Shown: piece by piece, positions 27,201 to 39,200 of the stretch
Layout of the letters: the number at the start of each line of letters is the position of its first letter
Position numbering within the stretch: the stretch's first letter is position 1
Assembly: GCA_036245805.1 (NCBI GenBank)
Contig: BTRK01000005.1
Span: 15,910,984-15,974,983, forward strand
DNA from: Pristionchus mayeri
Taxonomy: Eukaryota > Nematoda > Chromadorea > Rhabditida > Neodiplogasteridae
DNA: 64,000 bases
Direction of reading: 5' to 3'
Translations under genes and position numbers: made by a program
Notes under the pieces: generated by a model
Seen by the model: only the letters and a program-made list of their open reading frames with translations
What the model was told of the DNA's origin: nothing
The model's database searches: none

Positions 27201-30200
27201 CCGCTGAGCACGTCGAAGAGACCAGTCTCCGTGGCCTCTCTCATCGTCTTCCTCTCGTAGTCCACAGGCGACTGCAGTACTCGCTCGTCGACATCAAATC
27301 GGGCTGCCTCCAGCGCAGCGATGAAGTCCTGTTGCTTGTCAGCGAGAGCAGCGGGGTCCTCGATCATGGATCGGATCCTGTCCACGGGGGCTCCACCGCT
27401 GCTTCTCTCGCTAGATCGCATGCGCACCGAGAGACCGGGCTCGCGATGGGGAGTGGAGAACTTGTAGGTCGTAGTCGTCTCCTCCCTCATGCGAGGCAGG
27501 GACTGGCGTTGCTGGGCAGAGTACGAGTCATCGTGGGGAGCGCTCTCGATCTTGAACTTGTAGCCCTCCTTTTCGCGCCTCTTCACAGCCTCGGTGACGG
27601 CCTGAGCAGCCTGCATGGGCGATCCGATGAGGGCGATGAATCCGGCGTCGTTGGCCGTCCTCAGTCCCATCTTGGTTCCGCTCTTCGGCATCACGAACTG
27701 TCCGTCTCCGTCGATGAGTCCCCTTCGCAGTGCGTCGCGGATCGTGAGCGTCGCTCCGCTGTCCAGATCGTGCAGCAGCGAGTCACCGTCGATAACCTCA
27801 CGCTCGACAGCCTGTCGGAAGGTGAGGTTGAGGCCGGTCTTGCGATCGCGCACTCGTCCCGATCGCTCGTCGTACTCGTCAGACTCGACGACGCGCGCCA
27901 GGTTCTTCTCGTCGGCCTCGGCGGCTCCAGCTGATCCAGCATCGAGGTATCCCTCAGACACTGCCTGCTCCACTGTCATCTGCCTTCCAGAGTCGGGGTC
28001 GGCGAAGGTGTTGTTGACCAGGTTGAGGGCGCCCTTGCCGATGGCCTCGGGCACGGTGATCTTCTCGTGTCTCCTCAGCTTGTCTCCGATGTCGGCGGGG
28101 ATCTTGCCGTCGGCGATCGCCTTGCTGATGCTGACCATGCTGTTGCGCGAGAGCTGGATCGTCTTGTTCTTGGGATCGATCAGCTTGCGCTCAACAGCCT
28201 GGATCAGGTTCAACTCGCGGCCCGGTGAGTTGGGGTCGGCCAGGAAGGGCTTGGTGATGGTGCGAAGCGTCTCCTGGTCGATGAGTCCGCGACCAGCGGC
28301 CTCGTCCAGCTCGACGTACTCGCCAGTGATGGGGTTGTGGTAGCGGCCGTGCGAGATGAGTCCGTCGTTGATGGCAGAGACGACGGGAACTCCGTAACCC
28401 TTGGTCGGATCGTACACTCCCTCGCTGGTGATGGCATTGAAGATGGGACGGAGCAGGTCGAGCCAGCTCAGGCGCTCCTTCGTGAACGGGTTCTGGACGG
28501 TGCCCATGCGAGCGTCCACGATGCCCATGCTGATGGCTCGCGAGATCGGGATGCGCTCTTGGTTGGCCGGGTTGATGACGCCCTTGGGCAGGGTCTCGGA
28601 TAAGGTGACATCGACGAGCCCCATGTTCGCCGCCTGCGTCAGGGTGATGGTCTCGCCCGTCTTCGTGTTGACGTACGTCAGACGCTCGACGTCGACGATG
28701 CGCTGGCGGATGGCATCCTCGAGCGAGATCTTCTCGCCGTTGGCATCAATCACGCCCTTGAGCACCGCGTTCTGGATGTTGGAGCGGAAGGCAGAGTAGG
28801 TCTTCGTCTGCTGCTTGCCCTTGCGGTCCACCTTGGCGAGTCCGAGGCGCTTTGCGTCCTCCAGCGACATGATGCGGTTGTCGCGCTTGTCGCGGATGCG
28901 GTCGATGCCGACGAACTCAGCATAAGGCTCCAGCTCAACGCTCTGCACCTGCTGGGTGCTCTTCACAGTGGTCTTCGTCTCCGTCACGTAGGGGTCTCCG
29001 CCGACGTTGATGGTGTACTTCATGCCGGTCGAGGGGTCGACGTACTCGCCGACTTCCTTGCCACCCTCGCCCCTAACCACCTTGAACTGAGCCTGGCGTC
29101 CGCCTCCGAGGTCGACGATCTCATGTCGTCCATCGTCAGTGCGCTTGCCGGTAGAGGTCGGGCCTCCAGCACCACCACGGAAGACTACCTGGCTGCTGCT
29201 GTAGCTGCTGCCGTCTCCGTTGTGCGACTGAGGTGCGGGAGCGAAGGGGGTCAGCTCCAGCTTCTGCTCGACGATGCGGGAAGAATGGTAGCCGGAAGAG
29301 GTAGGTCTAGCTCCGATAGCAGGCCCGCTGGTCTGCGAGTTTCTCAGGGCGAGCTGGTCCATCACAGAGCGGGTCTTCAGAAGTCCGGATGCAGCTGCAG
29401 CAGCCAGATCGTACTCGGCGCCAGTAGCAGTGTCACGAACAGTACCGCGGGTGTCGTCCACGATGCCCTCCTGGATGGCCTCGAGCAGCGACAGCTCCTT
29501 GCCGGTGCGCTTGTCGATAACAGTCGTGTCGTAGGGGTTGAAGTGGGTCTTGATCAAGGCCTCCTTGAGAGTGAGGGGCTTCTCGGCGCCCGGAAGAGCG
29601 AAGCGTCCGGAACCTGCGTTGAACGCGCCAGCGGCCAAGCTTGAGGCAAGAGTGTGGCCTCCGGCGATCGGCTGTCCGCCGGTGCCCAGGGCCTCCTTCT
29701 TCGTCACGAACGTGCGGGTCTGCGTCTTCACCGACGTGTGAACGGCGTCTCCGGCGTTCTCGGCCACTCCACCAGTGGGGTAGATGCGGTGGTTCCTGGC
29801 GGCCTCGTTGAAGCTCATCCTCTGGTTGTCTCTCTTGTCGACGTAGTAGTGGTTCTTCGCGTCGATGATTCCCCATCGCTCGGCCTCGACGAAGGTCATC
29901 GGCTTGCCTGTGTGAGCGTCCGTCACCATCAGGTCCTCCGTCGTGAGTCTTCCAGTGGCCAGTGCTCTGTCCAGGTTCATCTGCTCGCCGCTCGCGCGGT
30001 CCACGAAGAGACCCTTGGTAGAGTCGAAGCTCCATTCCTGCTCGTGCTCCTCGATCACAGGCTGTCCGACGGTGCGGAATGAGATCACCTGCTCCGAGTG
30101 CGGCTGGAAGTGGATCACCTTCTTGTTCGCCTCTCCACCATCGCTCTCAGGCTCGGGGCCAATGATGACGGTGCGGTTGTCGATTGCTCTCTCGATGGAT

Positions 30201-33200
30201 TGTCCGCCGACGCGTCCGTTATCGTCCATCACTCCCTTCTCCAAAGCCTCCTTCACTCCGAGAGTGCGGCCGGTTGCCGGGTCGCGAACCGAGATGGTCT
30301 TCGACTCGATGACTCCCGTCTCGATACCCTCCTTGAACGAGATCAGTCTGTCGACGTTGGGGATGCGGATATTGCCCGAAGTAAGGTCGATCATCTCGTT
30401 GCGCTCCGCGACGTAGATGTGATAGCCGTCGTTGGGTGCCTCGAGTGATCCCTTGCCTCCGGCGATAGCGCGGTACACGCTCACGCCTCCAGGTCCTCCG
30501 AGCGCAGTCGTCTCCGTCGTGCGCACTCTCTTGACAGTCGTGATCGACTCCTCCAGATTGCGATCGGGGTAGAACTTGGGCGCGAGTTGCTGGCCAGTCT
30601 CAGTGATCGTCTCACTCGTCTTCTCCTCGATGGTAGGTCCGGCGGCTTCTGCCTTCGACGGTGTCACCCACTCCTTCGTAGGGTCGATCAGTCCTCTCTC
30701 GATGGCAACGTCGAGAGGCACGTCGGTGTCTCCCTGACGGAAGCGCTGAGTGCGGCTGTCGATGAGTCCTTGCTTCATTGCCTCCTCCAGGGTGACCTTG
30801 ACCTGGTCGTCGACGTCTCCGGCGGGTCCTCCGGGGCGCGAGATGCGCTTGCGCTTGTCGACGCGCTTGCTGGGTGCAACAAGACTGGGGTGGACGTCGA
30901 AGAGACCTCCCAGGGCGATGGCACCCTTGAGCGTCACCAGCTTGGCGCGGTAGGCCTCGCGCACGCTCAGCTCGCGCTTGTCGTGTACGAAGCATCCCTT
31001 GGTCGGGTCAATCAGTCCTCTTCTCACAGCCTTGATCAGCGATCCGTCGAAGCCTCCTCGCTCGTCCTTAATGCCAACGGGGTTGGTGAGGTGGGCGAGA
31101 AGCGTTTCGTCAACAAGTCTCTTCGCAGCCATCGTGTCGGAGAGAGCGTAAGAGCTGGAGGTGCCGAGATCGGTGACACGCTCCGCTTGCACGTTGAGTG
31201 CACCAGCCTCGATGGCCTCGTTGACGCTCATCTGCTCGCCACTGGCACTGTTCTTGATGCCCTTGACGTCGAAGATGGTATGTCTGGCGCGCTTGGTCAG
31301 AAGACCCTCCCTCGCGGCCTCGGCGATCGAGAATTCCTTGCCGGCCTTCTCCAGCCTGATGCGGCCGTTGGCAGTGAGCAGTCCACGCTCGAATGCAACG
31401 GCGATCGAGACCACATCCTTCTCATCGGGGTCGACGATATGACGAGCGTCAGCGTCGAGGATGCCCGCAGCGATAGCCTGTAGCAGAGTCGAGCGTGCCT
31501 TGGTGCCGCGGTCCTCGACAAGAACGACGTCGCCTCCGGAACGCAGAGAATCGCGTTCGTGCGCCTCGAGAAGCGTCATCGGCTTGGCGATGAGATCCTC
31601 GTTCCAGGCCTCCTTCAGCGACAGAGTCTTTCTCGTGCGCAGATCTGTGAAGCGACCATCCTTGGTGTTGATGGCATTGCGCACGATGGCGTCGTTGAGC
31701 TTCATCTTGCTGGGTGGTTCATCTGAAGTGTTCACAACCTCGCGTACGCCCATCGACATCAGCACTCCAGTCTTTTGTTTGCTGAAGGCATCTCGCAGCG
31801 TGAACTTCTCGCCGGTGACAGCGTCCTCGAATTCTCCAGTGGCTCCGTTGACGAAGTCATCACGAATCACGTCCGACAGGCACATCTTTAGCTCCGGATG
31901 GAAGGAAGAGTCTGCGATCTCGACGTACTCGTGGAAGATTGCGTCCTTGAGAGCGAGGCGCTCGCGGGAGAACTGAGCAGTGAACTCTCCAGTCTCGGGG
32001 TTGATCAGGTTGCGCTCGATCGCAGCAGGCAGTGACATGGGCGGCGCCTTGAGGATGCCGGTCTTGATCAGGCTCATCTGGCTGTGGTAAGTCAAGATTC
32101 CCATCTTGTCGCACTCGTCCATCGTCAGCACACGGCCGCTCTCCATGTCCTTCAGCTGTCTCGTCTCGGGATCGTAGAGACCGCGCTGGATCGCGTCCAT
32201 CAGCGACAACGACTCCTTAGTGGTCGGGTCGTGGATACCGTGGTGCTTGTGCAGCAGCGTCGTGAAATCCTCGCCGATGAGGCCACGCTTGCTGGCCTCC
32301 TCGAGCGAGATACGGCTGCCAGTGTCGAGGTCGAAGTAGGAGCCACCGCCAGAGTGAAGGTCTAGCAGACCCTGGCGCAGCTTCTCGACGAAGGTGAGGA
32401 TCTCGCCCGTCTGCTTGTGGAGAGTTCCCTCCATCTCGTAGAACTGGGTCTTGATCTCGGTTGTCTCTTGGAACATCTGCATCTCGTCCTCGTGCTCGGT
32501 GACTTTGGCACGATCGGGCAGCTCCACCAGCTCATCGAAATCGTCGATGTCCTCCTCGCCTGTCACGTGCGTGACGAGGTTGCCCATGTTGATGTTAGGC
32601 ATCTGCAAAGATCAAAGGTCAAACTTTCTAGGTTTAATGATTAGGACACCGCCCAGAGGGATTCGATTCATTCCACCACCACATTCACCATGCACCTGCG
32701 CTCTCACAAAAGATCGAGAATACGTTCCCCAAAGGTTTTCGGAAAATTAACTCTCACAGATTCCTAGCCAGGGGTTCGCAGCAATGCTAACGTACCACCA
32801 TCGATCACCCTTCGCCACCTTGGTAAGATTCCGAGAGAACGGGGTCTACCGTGAGCTGGTGGGCACACATTCACATCACGCAGGGAATGATCGATGGTGG
32901 TTAGAAACAGAAAGGAGAAATGAATCGGTTGGATAAATCGAGATCCCCATTGACAAACGTCTCCAACCGACCCATTTCAGGGAATCAAGCATCACTCCAC
33001 TCTTCTCACCCACTCTTAAGCAACGAATTCTCACCGGCTTGCGCCTGCGCTCCTCCTCCTCCCTGCGTCTCCTGTCCTCCTCTTCACGTCTTCTTCTCTC
33101 TCTGTCTTCGTCCTCCTTTCTCCTTCTATCCTCCTCCTCTCTTCTGCGTTTCTCCCTCTCCTCGGCTTCACGTCTTCTTCTATCCTCATCCTCCCTCCTT

Positions 33201-36200
33201 CTTCTCTCTTCCTCCTCTCTTCTTCTTCTGTCCTCATCATCCTGTTCTCGCTGTCTTCTCAATCGATCAGCCTCTGCTTCGGCCTTCCTCTTCGCCTCAG
33301 CAGCTTCTCTCTCCCTCCTCAGTCTATCGGCGTCCTCGAGTGCCTTCAGCCTTGCGGCTTCGAATGCACGTCGCTTCGCCTCCTCCTCGGCCTTTCGTCT
33401 GTCTTCCTCCTCCTGCAAAGGCCAAACCACTCAACTAAGTGCTTCGATCAACTCGAACGCGTGTCTGCGTCAGCAGCGATCGAATGGACCGCGAAACTGA
33501 ACGATAAGCTGCACGGTCCTCTCCAATTGCTCATCATCAACGAAGCCCTCTCTCTCCTTTGGGAGGACTTCATGAGACTTGCTTTGGATCGGATACACCG
33601 TGCAGCCCACTCTCCGATGTATTTCGTCATCACTGCGCAATCACACACTCGCCACTCATCAACGCAAACACACACTGCAGCATGAGAACGAGAGAGACAA
33701 GAAGCGGTCGCCCCGAGAATACCCTACACTTGAGACCCGGAAATCAGAAAGGACAGACACCCCCGGAAATCTCCTGAGATAGCGCACACCATCACCTACT
33801 CCTCACTTAGCAGAATAAATTAGTATGGGTAGGTAGGAAGTACCCCATCACCTCCGGATTCTAACTTAGGTCAATGTTATCTAGTTGGGAACTCAAATCA
33901 CCGCCACATGAGGATAGGTTGTTTCGAGACTCGACTTCGAGTGTTGATGTGAGGTATTGGGAAAGGTGTGATGATTATTAGATGTTGTGGGAGGACGATA
34001 TGAATTTACGGTATTAAGCACCATCACCACCCGAGGCGAGATTACTATAGGAAGGAGGACAATGGTGCAGCCGGGGTAGAACCAAAAGTGTGCATGAGGT
34101 AGCGGGGTTGAGGGAAGGCTGTAAAGAAGGACAGGGTGCGGGTGGTAGCGGGTCAAGTCGTGTGTTGTCGGACAGAAACACAGGGAATAAAATGCGGAGA
34201 AGGGGGGAGATAGCCAAGAAGCCAGGGATTGGCATAGAGCAGCGCAAGGTTGTTGCTCAAGCCCTACCAAACAGCTTAGCCCACTCTGGTTACCTATCGA
34301 AGAAGGGGAATCGTTAGAGGAGAATTAAAAAAGAAGATAGAAAGACAGAGAGGAGAAGATCAGACAGAGAAGATCAGAAGAGAAAGCTGCGTTTCTCACG
34401 TAAGCAGTGTGTGTTGTTGTATTTGAGTGGGTGTGAGAAAACTACAGCGAGAGGACGTCAATATTCAGAGACAGACGAGCGATCGGAGAGAAAGAGCACG
34501 TAGTGGTGTCGGCCTATGCTGCTGCAGCTGCTGTCCGACGGTGGTTGGCAGAGTAGAAAGTCAATTACACATCAATCATTTGTTGCCAGTCTGCAAGCTT
34601 AGCAGGGTTGAGTCCATCTAAATTATCGATTACCAGTAGCAAGTAGCAGTACTGCGAAGGGATACTGTAAGAGCTCCGGGATTATTACGAACCACATATC
34701 TTCTAAAAGCACAGCAATGGAAACTCGAAAAATGTTAGTTGAAAGAGTTGAAAACAGTCCACATGAATAGCGTATACATCAATATTATTTGTGTGTGGAA
34801 TAGCTAGTGAGCGAGGCTACGGTAGACAGGAGACGGTGTTTATTGATCGTCTCTCCGCTACCGTACCCGCTCACTTCATCGATGGATACACTGTAAGGGC
34901 TTTGATTGATTGAGTGATGAGGGGGGGGGGTTACGATAACAACATAGCCGAGAGAAACGCAAATAGCAAAATGTTGTCAGCCGCTTGCATGGGTGCTCGT
35001 ATTGTAACATACAAAGAAAACGATTGTGATTGTTGCTCAAGGTGCAAAACTAAGGGATGTGTATTGCCTTCCGAAGTTTCCGCTTCGAAACAACCACTCA
35101 TGTGTATGTCTATCTCTTTTCTTCTAACCCATCCCAGGTAAGAGCAGAACTGAAACCGCCTCTTGTTCGTCTGGTAAGCGCACACACTTAAACGTCGTCT
35201 ACTGCAGTTGGTCACTCAAGGGATTGTCAGGGTATGAGCAGCAGCTTTCATTCTTCGGGGGTAGATCACTCTAGGGCTTCAATCGATAATCTACCGTACC
35301 TGCTTCTCTCTCTTCCAGTTCTGGATAAGCACTTGCATCACGTTGCGCTTCTCGAGGATGAGCGAGGAAAGCTGCGCGAAGCGGCGGTTGAGAGCCTCGA
35401 GCTCCTCAGTGACGATCTGAACAACGGGGAAGTTATCAATCTGACCCAGCGAACTACGGTAATCCTACCTAAATACTGTATCAAAAAGCCTCTGTGAAAA
35501 AGAAGCAAGCTGACCCTGCCAACTCTCAAAGTGTTATACCGTACCTGGGCGCCGTTCTTAGGCTGGGGATGGGTGCGTTTGAACTCTCTCTCGATGTCTC
35601 GTCCGTGAATGCCGCGGATGGCGTCCCCGTACTGCTTCAGACGACCATCGTAGCCCTGAGGTAAGGTGAATGGTCAGTTGGATTTTTACATTCGCCGGAA
35701 GATTTATCAAATACTAGTGATTCCACTCGCATACATTAACCCTCAGCTACCGAGAAACACCTAGTAGTGGCTACTAGTAGTTGCGCGCAAATTAATTGGC
35801 ATTAAGATTTCTGGTTTATTTTCCCAAACTGGACGAGATCAAATCAAATGACCCAGTCATCACACGGTTAAACACTCCCATCGCTATCACAATTCGCCTA
35901 GTGCCCCCAATTTGCGCCTTGCTCACCTTGGCCTCTCGGATGAACTTGCCGCCCTCTCTGTTCACATTCTCGATGGCTGCCGTTCTCTCCTGCAGCTGGG
36001 CGTACTCGGCGACAAGCAAATCCAGCTGCTGCTGGTACTGCTCCGGTCTGCACGCAAATAATTATCGCCTCGTACATCAAAAATTGTAAAAATGGAAAAG
36101 GCAAGTGTTTTCAGAATGAAATTAAACGAGCAAGTCACTGCGCGTTTTTGGAATTATTGTTCGAAAACCAAACCCTAAACAATTGGGCTTGCTCAAATCT

Positions 36201-39200
36201 ACTCCATCATCACGAACTTATGAAACGCCACATGCGCTAGTACTCCCAAGATCAGTAAAACTTCGCTACTTCTCCAGAATACTGATCGATATCCCCCGTA
36301 TCTCACCTGAGTTCTTCGGGCTTTCTCAGCTTGTTGATGGTATCCTCCACGCGATCCAGCCAGGCCATCTCGTTCTCGTACCTGCAGAAGGATGGATTTG
36401 CACAACTGCCATGCTGCGACAATTTTAATATTACTATTAAGGAAACTCAACGAGTACTAGGAGTATAATCCCTAAAGAATCGCCTTGTGGCAACATTCGG
36501 AATATTAAAAAAATAGTAAAATACTGACTCTCCTCTGTAGACCATCTGCACTTGCAGGGCGAGTTCCGTGATGCGCAGTCTCTCCGTCAGCTGACTCTGG
36601 ACGTTCTCCCAGCGGGCATTCAGATGTTGCACCTCCTCCTCCAGACGATCCACGTCCGGGTGACTGCAAGGGTATTTTTTTAAAATTTGAAACAGCAAAA
36701 TCAATTGTAAGCACTGATTCAACATTCATTTACGCTAAATAAATATTATTGTTGAAAAACGAGACGCGGTCGTCAGATTACTGATGGTAAAACCTTTCCA
36801 AGTTCTCATGCACCCTGTGAAACCACCGAGTGTCAGGTATGCCAGATTCGTAAAAATACCAAAAGTAATTCTATCATCATTCCCATCTTCGCTAACAACT
36901 CCGTCTAGAGACCAAACACCATCCATCAGGGATCAAAGTTCAAAGATCACTCACGTGCTTGTGTCCAGTCTGGTTCTCGCGACGTGCTGTCTCAGCAGGC
37001 TCACATTGTGGTTCAGCTGGTCGATTACCGTCTGCAATTTATCTATTGAAATAATCTACTGTACTTTCCTATCTACTCTTTTACCGTACTACCCTTCCCT
37101 TACAGTAACCCCTAGGGTACCGTACCTGCTGCTGCTTGAGCACCATGTTGAGCTCCACGAGCTGGGCGTGCTCTCCTCGAAGCTTGTCCAGTGCGCAGGG
37201 CAGGTCATCGAATGAGTTGAGGGTGACCTCATGGGCACGGACGATGTCCTTCACCTGTAGACGAGACGAATTATCGAACGATGGATGAGTACATGCAAAA
37301 TAATACATACTACAGTCGCCAGAATACAAGAATCATTTCATAAACTACTTCCGGCGTATTATGCTAATACACGGAATGTCCCGCAAACGCGCGACCCGAT
37401 TCATTATTGCTTCACCCACAACTCAAGTGTGATAAGATTCGCGCAATAACAATCGCATGTATTCTTAAGTCCAACAAAACAAATCAATATCCTCACAGCT
37501 ACCGTACCTCGATGATTCCGGCGAGGACCATGTCGAGCACCTTCATGCGCTCCACGTACATCTTCGAGAGGTCCCACGAGTCGTCCCAGAGCACGTTCAC
37601 TCTGCAGGAAGCCAATCAATATTTAGGTCATTCGAATAAGATGAGGATACAGAGGCAAAACAACAGGAAGGTCCTCACTATCTCCAATCACCATGTTCCC
37701 ATCTTAAAGGAATAAAAATAAGGGAAAGGAGGGCACAAGACTATTGCAAAAGGAACTAAAAAAGGGGGGAGATCGAAAGACAATCGTATAGTTGGCGGAA
37801 CTTGCGGTGCCATTGATACAGCCAGTCTCGAAGGGCAGATGACTTCATCCCTAGGCAAACACTCCCTATCGTTCAGAAGTGACACGATGCTCTCCTCATA
37901 TCGTGCACTCTCTAGGGTCAGACAGGGCGAGAGAGCATGGTGGCTGAAGAGTGGCAGACAGGTATCATTTCGTACCTGTCCATGTTGTGGCGCTGCGAGG
38001 GCGAAGGGTTCGTCATCTTCGAGAAGATGTCCTGAAGGGAGACAATTTTTTAAAGGAAATGCAGAAAGTGAATGCGTGCTCTGCAGGTATTTCATTGTAT
38101 TTCAAGTGGCCAGTAGGTGAATTGAATGTTTCGAAAAAATAATAGAAACAAGTCACGCTTAGTTCATGTTTCACAAATATTGTATAGGCCCTGCGGTACT
38201 GGGATGGATGTTAGATCCGTAATCATTATCGCCAAAATTTCTAATCCGTTTTCTGCCCACCTTGAGGTTGTTGACGTCACCGTCGAGCGACTGCAGCATG
38301 TCCTCGAAGTCGCGCTGGTCCTACGAAGAATAAATTATGTCATGTATTTTACCGTATTCCACCATATTTTCTCCTCTTCTGCCACCTACCGTACCCCCGT
38401 TTTCCTCTCCTACCGTACCTTGAGTGCGCGCTCCAGCTCTTCGGCGGTGCGTGGCACGGGTCGTCCGGTGCGGTCCTTGAGGGAACGCCAGGCCTCCTCC
38501 AGCTTGCGCAGAAGATCGGCCATCATGCGGTCGAACTCGTTCGAGAGGTCCTCCTCTGCAGGATATTTTAGATAAGTAACTAATTATTTAATTATAAACA
38601 AGAGAACATGCATAGATACGAACAAATTATATTTATTTTTTCATCAATTCTCGAGGGAGCATTGCACTTGTCCATCACCTCGTTCACTTGTGCTACTCGT
38701 GAAACTTACGAGTCACTGGTCTAATTTCGTGACTGTATTATGTTGCAACAACCAGCACACATGTGGCAAGTCACATTCACCTTCGACGACCACCAATAAT
38801 TCGGCGGTACAATGACCATACTACCATGAAGAGTGCAAAAAATTAATCAACGTACCGGGTTGTCTGGCTGCCTGGTTGAAGAGGCTCCAGAAGTGGTCCA
38901 TCGTCTTCTTCAACTCGTCTCTCAGTCGCTGCGCCAGAGGGTCGTTCGGGTCCAGCTCCGACAGCAGCTTGTTCGTGTCGTCGTTGAGTGCCTGAGGATG
39001 GAATGGATTAATCATCGGGACTACTGTAACATCGATTACTGTAATCGTTACGGTATAAAGATGTTACTGTGATCCTATAGTATCGATCGTGTTCTCACCT
39101 TGATGATGGCGTCTCGCTGGTCGGGGTCGAGGGAGTTGAACATGTTGACATCCCAGCCTCTGCAAAAGGGGAGTTGTTTTCTTCCGGAGACTTTCGTCGC

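Noticed and set aside
26584..27207. Plus-strand frame of 207 codons rich in Ser, Arg and Cys
   Set aside because: It overlaps the end of the plectin exon on the other strand and is a shadow of low-complexity sequence.
30587..31483. Plus-strand frame of 298 codons opposite the plectin exon, and similar ones at 27332-28799, 29123-30448 and 31461-31976
   Set aside because: They are antisense shadows of the GC-rich, codon-biased plectin-repeat exon; none has a recognisable domain, and the minus-strand frame is continuous.
32920..33500. Plus-strand Ser/Leu/Phe-rich frames
   Set aside because: Mirror images of the Arg/Glu-rich exon 43; no real protein features.
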